Assembly: GCA_929200295.1 (NCBI GenBank)
Contig: CAKMZE010000008.1
Coordinates: 10,072-22,172, forward strand
Source: an uncultured Alphaproteobacteria bacterium
Lineage (GTDB): Bacteria > Pseudomonadota > Alphaproteobacteria > Rhodobacterales > Rhodobacteraceae
Direction of reading: 5' to 3'
DNA: 12,101 bases
Shown here piece by piece: positions 1 to 6,062 of this stretch; position 1 is the first letter of the stretch; each line of letters begins with the position of its first letter. A program made the position numbers and the translations under genes. Below the pieces are notes generated by a model. The model saw only the letters and a program-made list of their open reading frames with translations, made no database searches and was not told the DNA's origin.

Positions 1-49
1 CAGACCCCCGGGATATTTCTAAACCTAAGAATGTATAGCGCGGCGCATG
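1..49. other. Short stretch downstream of fliI, no feature seen
   Basis: These 49 bases lie beyond the fliI stop codon. I see no open frame, convincing terminator hairpin or repeat here. The next gene on the fliI side lies outside the window. Confidence 0.5.
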
Positions 50-1384
50 CTAACCAAGGTTTTCGCGCATTTGATTGGCGGGGGCTAAGGCTTGGCGTAA
101 CACATTAAAATGCGCAGGCGTGCCACGTTGATCTTTGACTGCTAAAAAGCGATCGATTGCCGGGTAGCAGGCAATAGCTGCGTCAATCTGGGGATCGCTC
201 CCACTGGCGTAAAGCCCCGCTTGGATCATCAGCTCGGCTTTGTCGTATTGTCCGAGCAGCGCACGTGTTTGTGCGATTGCGATATTCTCAATCTGGCTCG
301 CTGCATCCGGGAGCGAGCGTGAGACCGACCGTAACACATCAACCGCCGGAAAGCGCCCCCGCTCGGCGATAGCGCGGTCTAGGACGACATGGCCATCAAG
401 CACCCCGCGCAGCATATCCGCCACGGGCTCTTCCATATCAGAGCCTGCGACCAGCACCGAAAACACCGCCGTGATATCGCCTGTGTCACCGGCACCGGGC
501 CCTGCCCGTTCACAAAGCGCTGACAACGCAGGCCCAGTGGAAGCTGGGAAACCCCGCAAAGCAGCAGCCTCGCCCCCTGCGATTGCGACTTCGCGGTGCG
601 CCTCGCAAAAGCGGGTTACGGAATCGACAAAGAGCATCACATGTAACCCGCAATCGCGAAAATGCTCGGCCACAGCCATTGCAGCCCAAGCACAGCGGCG
701 GCGCGTTTGTGGCGCACGATCCGAAGTGGCAGCCACAACGACCGCACGTTGCATCCCCTCTGGGCCGAGGACCTCATCAATAAAGTGTCGCACCTCGCGG
801 CCACGTTCACCGACCAATGCGATGACAATCACATCCGCCTGCGCCCCGCGTGCAAGATCAGCGATCAGTGTAGATTTCCCGACGCCTGAGCCTGCAAACA
901 GACCAATGCGCTGCCCAGTGACAACGGGGAGCAATGTATTAAAGACCGCGATCCCTGTTTCAATCCGCGCGCCAAAGCCGCGTCTACTATGAGGCACAGG
1001 CGGTGGGGCTTGCAACGCGCGCGGCTCACCAGCGGGCAACAGCACCTCACCATCAAGCGGCTGCCCATCAGGGTCAATCACCCGTCCGATCCAGTTTGTA
1101 TCCGGTGCAAAATGTGGGCGCGAAAGCAATCGCACGCAATCCATCACAGCGACACCATCCGTTGGGCCATCCGCAAGTACATGCAAGATATCACGGTCGA
1201 GCCGCACGACCTCGCCTTTGAGATCGCCGTTGTGAAACGCGACCCGGTCGCCCAAGCCCGCCTGCGGGATAAGCCCTGAAATATGCACTGTGCCACCGGC
1301 CACAGCCACGACCCGCCCGACCGGGTATGTGACACATACCGACCCAAGAGCCGATGTCATTTGCGAGAGTAAACCTGCTGTCAT
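50..1384 (-). CDS. fliI: FliI, flagellum-specific export ATPase
   Basis: FliI is the cytoplasmic hexameric ATPase of the flagellar type III export apparatus. It unfolds and delivers substrate-chaperone complexes to the FlhA/FlhB gate and is related to F1-ATPase beta. The 444-residue length is normal. Visible motifs are Walker A AGSGVGKST at residues 164-172, the catalytic-glutamate loop GERGREV at 192-198, Walker B ending in LFVDSVTRF near 251-259 (D254), the CERAG element near 291-295, and the family segment ERGRFPAVD near 341-349. The N-terminal beta-barrel part is residues 1-100. The start is ATG, with AGAAGG and AAGG just upstream as ribosome-binding site. It diverges from flgB and shares an 86-base promoter region with it. 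The segment after REVAIAGGE (about 270-280) departs somewhat from the usual FliI wording, but no key ATPase residue is lost. No fliJ follows within the window; a candidate lies at 6050-6439. Confidence 0.95.
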   Translation of the reverse strand: MTAGLLSQMTSALGSVCVTYPVGRVVAVAGGTVHISGLIPQAGLGDRVAFHNGDLKGEVVRLDRDILHVLADGPTDGVAVMDCVRLLSRPHFAPDTNWIGRVIDPDGQPLDGEVLLPAGEPRALQAPPPVPHSRRGFGARIETGIAVFNTLLPVVTGQRIGLFAGSGVGKSTLIADLARGAQADVIVIALVGERGREVRHFIDEVLGPEGMQRAVVVAATSDRAPQTRRRCAWAAMAVAEHFRDCGLHVMLFVDSVTRFCEAHREVAIAGGEAAALRGFPASTGPALSALCERAGPGAGDTGDITAVFSVLVAGSDMEEPVADMLRGVLDGHVVLDRAIAERGRFPAVDVLRSVSRSLPDAASQIENIAIAQTRALLGQYDKAELMIQAGLYASGSDPQIDAAIACYPAIDRFLAVKDQRGTPAHFNVLRQALAPANQMRENLG

Positions 1385-1385
1385 C

Positions 1386-1441
1386 CTTAACCTTCTGCAT
1401 TTGAGACAACTTCTTTTTAAGGAATCTCTCTTAAACCTTCG
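1386..1441. repeat. Imperfect direct repeat CTTAA(A)CCTTC in the divergent promoter region
   Basis: Copy 1 is CTTAACCTTCTG (1386-1397) and copy 2 is CTTAAACCTTCG (1430-1441), differing by one inserted A and the tail. They start 44 bases apart, about four helical turns, so a protein bound to both would face the same side of the DNA. This could be an operator, but two short AT-rich copies can also arise by chance. Confidence 0.3.
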
Positions 1442-1454
1442 TTGAAATCGCAGC

Positions 1455-1470
1455 GGAGGGAGAATCCCCC
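1455..1470 (+). promoter_or_regulatory. flgB ribosome-binding site inside a predicted hairpin
   Basis: The Shine-Dalgarno sequence GGAGGG (1455-1460) of flgB is followed by AGAATCCCCC and then ATG. GGGA (1458-1461) can pair with TCCC (1465-1468) around a GAA triloop. GG (1455-1456) can pair with CC (1469-1470) across a bulged A. The hairpin would hide the whole ribosome-binding site directly against the start codon. The unfolded spacing from GGAGGG to ATG is 10 bases, slightly long. Pairing is read from the sequence; a regulatory role is inference. Confidence 0.4.
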
Positions 1471-1854
1471 ATGTTCCAAAATCTTATGGTTTTTCAAACC
1501 GCCGCAGAAATGGCAAAGCATGCAGGTGCGCGGCAGGCCGTTGTGACCCGCAATATTGCAAATGCAGATACGCCCGGGTTTCAGGCGCAGCATATCCCCT
1601 CTTTCAAAGACAGCTATCGCGCAGGCGATCAGATTTCGATCAGTGTGACACGGGCAGGTCACATGACCACGTCTCATCGCAGCAATGGCGTGGCGCGGTC
1701 CCAATTGACCCAAGCAGAAGCATCACCAAACGGCAATACGGTCTCTCTCGAGGATGAGATCCTATCTGCCGTTGAAGTCAGCCGCGAGCATTCGCGTGCG
1801 CTGGCAATCTACCGTCATGCAATGACGGTTATTCGCGCAACAATCAGCCGATAA
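1471..1854 (+). CDS. flgB: FlgB, flagellar proximal rod protein
   Basis: FlgB forms the part of the periplasmic rod next to the MS ring and is exported through the flagellar type III system. The 127-residue protein is typical in size. It carries the N-terminal rod/hook signature NIANADTPGF at residues 28-37 and a helical C-terminus (SREHSRALAIYRHAMTVI) that makes up the coiled coil of rod proteins. There is no Sec signal, as expected for a type III substrate. ATG is preceded by GGAGGG, which may be folded (see 1455-1470). It is the first gene of the plus-strand operon and is followed after 15 bases by flgC. Confidence 0.95.
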   Translation: MFQNLMVFQTAAEMAKHAGARQAVVTRNIANADTPGFQAQHIPSFKDSYRAGDQISISVTRAGHMTTSHRSNGVARSQLTQAEASPNGNTVSLEDEILSAVEVSREHSRALAIYRHAMTVIRATISR

Positions 1855-1869
1855 AAAAGAGGTGAGGGT

Positions 1870-2247
1870 ATGACTGATTTTTCAGACGCACTTGGCGTCG
1901 CATCAAGCGGGTTAAAGGCGCAGGCCAACAGGCTGCGCCACCTGTCTGAGAACATCGCAAATGCGGATACACCCGGATATCGCCGCAAAACCGTTACGTT
2001 TGAGGACGCGATGAATGGCACCGTCGAAACCGGGCGCATTACACTAGATAAAACCACATTGGCACGTATCTACGACCCCGCGCATCCCATGGCGGATGGG
2101 GCCGGGTATTACGATGGTTCAAACGTCAACATGCTGGTTGAGATCGCGGACGCCCGCGAAGCACAGCGCAGCTATGAGGCCAATCTTAAGATGTTTGATC
2201 AGGTCCGGCAGATGTCGCAGTCCCTGATGGACCTCTTACGCAGATAA
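1870..2247 (+). CDS. flgC: FlgC, flagellar proximal rod protein
   Basis: FlgC is a proximal rod protein assembled with FlgB, FlgF and FliE. The 125-residue protein has the signature NIANADTPGYRRK at 28-40 and the FlgC C-terminal region with SNVNMLVEIADAREAQRSYE followed by a long helix ending LMDLLRR. Both ends match the family's D0 coiled-coil design. The start codon is ATG with GAGGTGA a few bases upstream, a strong ribosome-binding site. It lies between flgB and fliE with short gaps (15 and 19 bases), which indicates co-transcription. Confidence 0.95.
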   Translation: MTDFSDALGVASSGLKAQANRLRHLSENIANADTPGYRRKTVTFEDAMNGTVETGRITLDKTTLARIYDPAHPMADGAGYYDGSNVNMLVEIADAREAQRSYEANLKMFDQVRQMSQSLMDLLRR

Positions 2248-2266
2248 TACATAAAGGAGAGAAGAA

Positions 2267-2551
2267 ATGGATATTCGTAACGCCCTTGTTGCCCAGAATT
2301 ATGCTGCGGGTAAAGCCGCTGTTTCAGCCGATGCTGGCAGCGGTGGTCAAGCGTTCCTAGGGGCGACCCAAGATTTTATCAGCACATTACGCGCCAGCGA
2401 AAAAACCGCGATGGACGCCATGACATCTGGCGCTGATCCGCATGCGCTAGTCCAAGCGCTCGCGCAAACCGAGCTTGCTGTGCAAACGGCAGTGACCGTG
2501 CGTGATAAGGTCGTCGAAGCCTACCAAGAAATCCTGCGGATGCCAGTATAA
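2267..2551 (+). CDS. fliE: FliE, MS-ring/rod junction protein
   Basis: FliE joins the MS ring (FliF) to the rod and is needed for export of the rod proteins. The protein has 94 residues, near the usual length of about 100. Its C-terminal half is the recognisable part: the helix with QTELAVQTAVTVRDKVVEAY ends in QEILRMPV, matching the conserved FliE ending (YQEIMxMPV-like). The N-terminal half is Ala/Gly-rich and variable. AAAGGAG lies upstream of ATG. Its stop (2549-2551) is one base before the fliQ start, so fliQ is probably translationally coupled to it. Confidence 0.92.
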   Translation: MDIRNALVAQNYAAGKAAVSADAGSGGQAFLGATQDFISTLRASEKTAMDAMTSGADPHALVQALAQTELAVQTAVTVRDKVVEAYQEILRMPV

Positions 2552-2552
2552 T

Positions 2553-2819
2553 ATGTCTGAAGCCGTCTTTTACGATACGCTGCGTCAAGGGCTTTGGACG
2601 GCCTTTTTGATCTCATTGCCGATCTTATCGGTTGCACTTGTGTCAGGCCTGATCGTGGGATTGTTTCAAGCGCTGACATCCATTCAGGAAATGACCCTGA
2701 CATTTGTGCCAAAGCTTGCCGCGATTGCTGCGGTGTTTTGGGTCACCATGAACTTTATGACCACAACGCTCGTTTCATTTTTCAAAACGAGCCTCGTACC
2801 GCTCATTGCAGGAGGGTAG
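2553..2819 (+). CDS. fliQ: FliQ, flagellar export-gate subunit
   Basis: FliQ is a small membrane protein of the type III export gate, built with FliP and FliR into the FliP5Q4R1 complex at the centre of the basal body. The start is placed at the ATG that gives MSEAVFYDTLRQGLW, 88 residues, matching the family length of about 89. The frame is open further upstream to an ATG at 2502, but that would add 17 unrelated residues read from inside fliE. Two transmembrane helices are visible, about residues 13-35 and 50-75, separated by the QALTSIQEMTLTFVPK loop typical of FliQ. There is no good Shine-Dalgarno sequence before it, and the start follows the fliE stop by one base, so coupling to fliE is likely. 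It sits among rod genes, away from fliR and flhB. Confidence 0.93.
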   Translation: MSEAVFYDTLRQGLWTAFLISLPILSVALVSGLIVGLFQALTSIQEMTLTFVPKLAAIAAVFWVTMNFMTTTLVSFFKTSLVPLIAGG

Positions 2820-2821
2820 CT

Positions 2822-3538
2822 ATGGATAACGCCTCATATACGGCCCTCACCCGGCAAAACGGGCTCGCGAATGAACTGCGGATCGTGGCCAATAACATCG
2901 CAAACGCGGCGACCACGGGGTATAAAGCCGAAGGCATGATCTTTTCTGAGCATGTCACAAACCTTGGTGCTGATGATCCATCGCTTTCTATGGCCACAGC
3001 GCGCGTGCGCGATACGGTCATGACCCAAGGGGCGCTTAATCAAACCGGGGGGACATTCGATGTCGCGATTGAAGGGGATGGGTTTTTCCTGATCCTCACC
3101 CCATCGGGCGAGCGGTTGACACGTGCGGGCAGTTTCACACCGAATGGACAGGGTGATCTTGTCACAGCAGATGGGCATCCTGTGCTGGATGCCGGTGGCG
3201 CGCCGCTCTTTGTGCCCCAAGGGGTTGGCCCGGTGGCCATTGCACCTGACGGCACGATCAGTGCCGCTGGACAACCCGTCGGCCAATTGGGCGTGGTTGT
3301 CCCCAATGACCCCACACAGCTCACCCGCGAGGGTGGCGTCACTTTCGTGGCGCCCGGTGGCACGATCCCCGCGCCAGAGGCCCGCGTCTTACAAGGGTTT
3401 CTTGAGGCATCAAACGTCAATCCCGTTTTACAAATCGCGCGCATGATCGAAGTGCAACGCGCCTATGAATTGGGGCAAAATTTTCTCCAACAAGAAGATG
3501 AGCGCATTCGTGGCGTCATCCAAGCCATGAACCGCTAA
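2822..3538 (+). CDS. flgF: FlgF, flagellar proximal rod protein
   Basis: FlgF is a proximal rod protein that precedes FlgG in rod assembly. The start at 2822 gives MDNASYTALTRQ and 238 residues. It is supported by the strong GGAGG at 2811-2815, which overlaps the end of fliQ. An open frame extends upstream to 2594, but that part is fliQ read in another frame. Visible features are the rod/hook signature ANNIANAATTGYK at 23-35, a central domain with FDVAIEGDGFF, and the C-terminal helix EASNVNPVLQIARMIEVQRA shared by FlgE/F/G. It is exported by the type III route. FlgF and FlgG are paralogues; this one is called FlgF from its position before the better FlgG match and from its slightly shorter length. 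Confidence 0.92.
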   Translation: MDNASYTALTRQNGLANELRIVANNIANAATTGYKAEGMIFSEHVTNLGADDPSLSMATARVRDTVMTQGALNQTGGTFDVAIEGDGFFLILTPSGERLTRAGSFTPNGQGDLVTADGHPVLDAGGAPLFVPQGVGPVAIAPDGTISAAGQPVGQLGVVVPNDPTQLTREGGVTFVAPGGTIPAPEARVLQGFLEASNVNPVLQIARMIEVQRAYELGQNFLQQEDERIRGVIQAMNR

Positions 3539-3550
3539 AGGAGCAACCAT

Positions 3551-4336
3551 ATGCGTGCCTTAAAAATCGCTGCCGCCGGGATGACCGCACAGCAAATGCG
3601 CGTCGAGGTCATTTCAAACAACCTCGCCAATATGAACACAACAGGCTACAACGCCAGACGCGCTGAGTTCGCGGATTTGCACTATCAGCAAATGCAGCGC
3701 CCGGGATCGATTAACGCAACCGATGGCACAGTTTTGCCCACGGGCGTGCAGCTAGGCCTGGGTGTGCGGCCAACGGCGGTTTCAATGATCCTACAACAAG
3801 GCTCGCTTGCCGCGACCAGTGGCGATCTTGATGTCGGGATTGAGGGCGCTGGATATCTAGAGGTCACGCTGCCAAATGGTACCGCGGCCTATACCCGCGA
3901 TGGCGGGTTAAAGCGTACGGGCGATGGTCTGATTGTGACATCAGATGGCTATCCTGTGGTGCCCAATATCACCATTCCACGCGATGCGCGCTCGATCTCA
4001 ATCAATGCCGAGGGCGAGGTTTACGCCTATTTCAATGACCGCGTCGCACCCGAACAGCTTGGCCAATTTACACTGGCCGGCTTCATCACCCCCAGGGGGC
4101 TCGAGGCGATTGGCTCAAACCTATTTTTAGAACCCCCCGCCTCTGGCCCATCCACAGTGACAAACCCCGGCCAAGACGGGCTAGGCGTGTTACGACAAGG
4201 CTATCTTGAGGACAGCTCGGTTGATCCGGTGCGCGAAGTCACTGATTTGATCGAAGCCCAGCGCGGTTATGAGCTAAACTCCAAAGTGATCACCGCCGCA
4301 GACCAAATGCTCGGCTCAACGGTGCAAATCAGATGA
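3551..4336 (+). CDS. flgG: FlgG, flagellar distal rod protein
   Basis: FlgG forms the distal rod that crosses the P and L rings and connects to the hook. At 261 residues it has the usual length. Motifs are SNNLANMNTTGYNARRAEF at 22-40, a central beta domain (DLDVGIEGAGYLEVTLPNG), and the C-terminal helix EDSSVDPVREVTDLIEAQRG followed by YELNSKVITAADQMLGSTVQ, which is highly characteristic of FlgG. AAAGGAG precedes ATG. The stop overlaps the flgA start by four bases (ATGA), so the two are translationally coupled. Confidence 0.96.
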   Translation: MRALKIAAAGMTAQQMRVEVISNNLANMNTTGYNARRAEFADLHYQQMQRPGSINATDGTVLPTGVQLGLGVRPTAVSMILQQGSLAATSGDLDVGIEGAGYLEVTLPNGTAAYTRDGGLKRTGDGLIVTSDGYPVVPNITIPRDARSISINAEGEVYAYFNDRVAPEQLGQFTLAGFITPRGLEAIGSNLFLEPPASGPSTVTNPGQDGLGVLRQGYLEDSSVDPVREVTDLIEAQRGYELNSKVITAADQMLGSTVQIR

Positions 4337-4749
4337 TCCGGCTTTTGAGCCTCTTTTTACTGATCGCACCTGCGGTTGCGGCGGATATCGTTGTGCCTGC
4401 GCGCACGATCCCCGCACAAAGCCTGATCAGCGCAGAGGATCTTTTGCTGCGTGATATCTCTGTGCCCGGCAGTATCAGCGACCCGACCCTGATTATCGGC
4501 AAAGAGGCGCGCATCGCACTTTTCGCAGGCCGCCCCATTCGGTTGGGCGATATCGGCACCCCTGCCATCGTTGCGCGCAACGCCATCATCACCTTGATCT
4601 ATGACAACGGCGGCTTGATCATTCGCACAGAAGGTCGCGCACTTGATCGCGCGGGCCCGGGCGAGCTGATCCGCGTGATGAACCTTGCCTCGCGCAGCAC
4701 AGTGACGGCACGGATCAGCGATGATGGGAACGCCTATGTTATGCAATAA
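4333..4749 (+). CDS. flgA: FlgA, P-ring assembly chaperone
   Basis: FlgA is a periplasmic chaperone that helps FlgI polymerise into the P ring around the rod. The 138-residue form matches the short FlgA of alphaproteobacteria; the enterobacterial protein is over 200. A Sec signal peptide is clear: MIRLLSLFLLIAPAVA with cleavage likely after AVA at about residue 16. A SAF-type segment (VPARTIPAQSLISAEDLLLR) follows at about 21-40. The C-terminal beta segment around 80-130 contains GGLIIRTEGRALDRAGPGE, then IRVMNLASRSTVTARI, the conserved FlgA tail. It starts inside flgG by an ATGA overlap and runs into flgH. The partner flgI is not in the window. Confidence 0.93.
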   Translation: MIRLLSLFLLIAPAVAADIVVPARTIPAQSLISAEDLLLRDISVPGSISDPTLIIGKEARIALFAGRPIRLGDIGTPAIVARNAIITLIYDNGGLIIRTEGRALDRAGPGELIRVMNLASRSTVTARISDDGNAYVMQ

Positions 4750-5470
4750 ACCCATATTGCCCTTGCTTTTGGCGCTTTGCGCAGGCTGCGCCACAACGCC
4801 GATTAGCGCGCCACCCAATTTTACCGCACAGGACAATGTCGCAGGGCAAGCCGCCCGTGACACCTACCGCGACCCAGAGCCCATTGCCATTGCAGATCGC
4901 ACGTCACTGACCGCCGCCTCGCTTTGGACCCGGGATCGCGGGTCACTGCTTGGCGATCGGCGCGCTGTGTCGCGGGGCGATATCTTAACCGTGGTGATCG
5001 AAATTGATGACCGCGCCGAGATTTCAAACTCATCAGATCGCAGCCGCAGCGGGTCACAACAGTTAGGCATTCCCCAGCTTCTGGGGCTGCCGCAACGCAT
5101 TGATAATGCGCTACCTACGGGGGCTTCACTGGCCAATGCGCTACAGCTCGATTCAAGCAGTAACGCCTCTGGTGATGGCTCCGTGAAACGCAATGAGCGG
5201 CTCGAGCTGCGTGTTGCCGCGACGATCCTCAATGTGCTGCCAAACGGTGTGCTCTCAATTGTCGGCAATCAAGAGGTCCGCGTTAACAATGAACTGCGCG
5301 AGCTGAACGTCACCGGATACGTCCGCCCCGAGGATATCACCCGCCAAAACGAGATTACCTACGACAAAATTGCGCAAGCACGCATCTCTTACGGTGGGCG
5401 CGGTCAAATCACCGATATGCAACAGCCACGCTATGGCCAACAAGCGCTAGAAGCCATTCTCCCATTCTAA
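4736..5470 (+). CDS. flgH: FlgH, L-ring lipoprotein
   Basis: FlgH is the outer-membrane lipoprotein that polymerises into the L ring. The body is recognisable from SLLGDRRAVSRGDILTVVIE through the C-terminal part with LNVTGYVRPEDITRQNEITY and ARISYGGRGQITDMQQPR. The start at 4736 gives MLCNKPILPLLLALCAGC and 244 residues, overlapping flgA by 14 bases, with GGGAA upstream. In-frame ATGs at 4721 and 4724 would add four or five residues and cannot be excluded. The lipid-modified cysteine is expected to be the C of LCAGC. Its -3 residue is cysteine instead of the usual Leu/Ala/Val, an atypical lipobox. The mature part has the Ser/Asn-rich linker common in L-ring proteins (about residues 100-165). 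Confidence 0.93.
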   Translation: MLCNKPILPLLLALCAGCATTPISAPPNFTAQDNVAGQAARDTYRDPEPIAIADRTSLTAASLWTRDRGSLLGDRRAVSRGDILTVVIEIDDRAEISNSSDRSRSGSQQLGIPQLLGLPQRIDNALPTGASLANALQLDSSSNASGDGSVKRNERLELRVAATILNVLPNGVLSIVGNQEVRVNNELRELNVTGYVRPEDITRQNEITYDKIAQARISYGGRGQITDMQQPRYGQQALEAILPF

Positions 5471-5489
5471 CGCATTCCAGAGGTTTGTT

Positions 5490-6062
5490 ATGAAGAAACT
5501 TTTACTGCCCATCATTATGCTCCTTGTGGGGACAGGCGGTGGTGTCGGTGCCGGGCTATTCCTCGCCCCGCCCGCAGCTGACACCGCAAAAGATGACGGC
5601 CATGGGGATGAGAGCAAGGATGCACATGCAGATGACGCCCACGCCGAAGACGACCATAGTGAAACGGCAAAGGACGACCATAGCGACGATAGCCACAGTG
5701 ATGACGGGCACGGCGATGATAGCCATGGTGATGCCAGCGGCAATGATTACGCAAAGCTTAATAATCAGTTTGTCGTACCGATTGTCAGCGAAGGCAGTGT
5801 CAACGCACTCGTGCTTATGTCACTGACCCTTGAAGTCCCAGAGGGCGGTATTGAGGCTGCCTATTCTATCGAACCACGCCTAAGGGATCGGTTCCTTCAG
5901 GTTATGTTTGACCATGCAAATGTTGGTGGGTTTTCGGGTAATTTCACCAATGCCAGCAATATGAAAATCTTGCGTGATGAGCTGCGGCGCAGCGCTGTTG
6001 AGGCAGCGGGTGATGTCGTGATTGATGTGCTCATCCTCGATATTGTGCGTCAGGATGTGTAG
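5490..6062 (+). CDS. fliL: FliL-like flagellar basal-body protein with His/Asp-rich linker
   Basis: FliL is a single-pass inner-membrane protein that associates with the stator and supports torque. The 190-residue protein has an N-terminal membrane anchor (about residues 4-25, MKKLLLPIIMLLVGTGGGVG) and a periplasmic domain at about 92-190. The domain resembles FliL: LMSLTLEVPEGG, a central helix near LRDRFLQVMF, and the tail AVEAAGDVVIDVLILDIVRQ. Between them lies an unusual low-complexity linker, residues 31-86, with 8 His, 19 Asp and 3 Glu. AGAGG precedes ATG by 6 bases, 19 bases after flgH. It is the last gene of the operon and its stop overlaps the end of the opposing minus-strand gene by 13 bases. 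The call is family-level; the gene symbol is less certain because FliL-like paralogues exist. Confidence 0.8.
   Translation: MKKLLLPIIMLLVGTGGGVGAGLFLAPPAADTAKDDGHGDESKDAHADDAHAEDDHSETAKDDHSDDSHSDDGHGDDSHGDASGNDYAKLNNQFVVPIVSEGSVNALVLMSLTLEVPEGGIEAAYSIEPRLRDRFLQVMFDHANVGGFSGNFTNASNMKILRDELRRSAVEAAGDVVIDVLILDIVRQDV
5625..5738 (+). repeat. Degenerate 15-base / pentapeptide His-Asp repeats in the FliL-like gene
   Basis: Residues 46-60 read HADDA-HAEDD-HSETA and residues 64-83 read HSDDS-HSDDG-HGDDS-HGDAS, separated by KDD. This makes seven pentapeptides of the form H-x-[D/E]-x-x with His every five residues. The DNA shows the matching 15-base period with many synonymous differences, so the array is old or selected at protein level, not a recent expansion. 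Confidence 0.85.
6050..6062. other. Convergent overlap of the two operon ends
   Basis: The stop codon of the plus-strand fliL-like gene (6060-6062) lies inside the minus-strand coiled-coil gene, whose stop is at 6050-6052. The two coding regions overlap by 13 bases tail to tail. There is no non-coding space and no hairpin with a T-run for either strand. Confidence 0.85.

Larger units (their letters stand above)
1385..1470. promoter_or_regulatory. Divergent fliI/flgB promoter region
   Basis: These 86 bases separate the divergent starts of fliI and flgB and must hold the promoters of both unless transcription enters from elsewhere. The stretch is AT-richer than its surroundings and has three TTAA tetramers at 1387-1390, 1417-1420 and 1431-1434. 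Two of them sit in an imperfect direct repeat: CTTAACCTTCTG at 1386-1397 and CTTAAACCTTCG at 1430-1441. TTAA half-sites are the core of CtrA boxes in alphaproteobacteria, and CtrA controls flagellar genes in many of them. However, none of the pairs here has the canonical 7-base spacing (1417/1431 has 10), so a CtrA site is only a possibility. I see no sigma-54 TGGC/GC element on either strand and no convincing -35/-10 pair. Confidence 0.5.

Noticed and set aside
240..992. 250-codon open frame on the plus strand opposite fliI
   Set aside because: It is antisense to a clear ATPase gene, its product is Arg/Ser/Pro/Thr-rich as expected from reading high-GC codons backwards, and it has no family resemblance.
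1417..1434. Canonical CtrA box
   Set aside because: The two TTAA tetramers are 10 bases apart, not 7, so the full consensus is not met.
1385..1470. Sigma-54 promoter for flgB or fliI
   Set aside because: Sigma-54 drives flagellar genes in some relatives, but I find no TGGC-N-GC element on either strand here.
2502..2552. Upstream extension of fliQ by 17 residues
   Set aside because: It lies inside fliE and adds residues not found in FliQ; the ATG at 2553 gives the family length.
2594..2821. Upstream extension of flgF to 2594
   Set aside because: This part is fliQ read in another frame; the GGAGG-supported ATG at 2822 gives a normal FlgF N-terminus.
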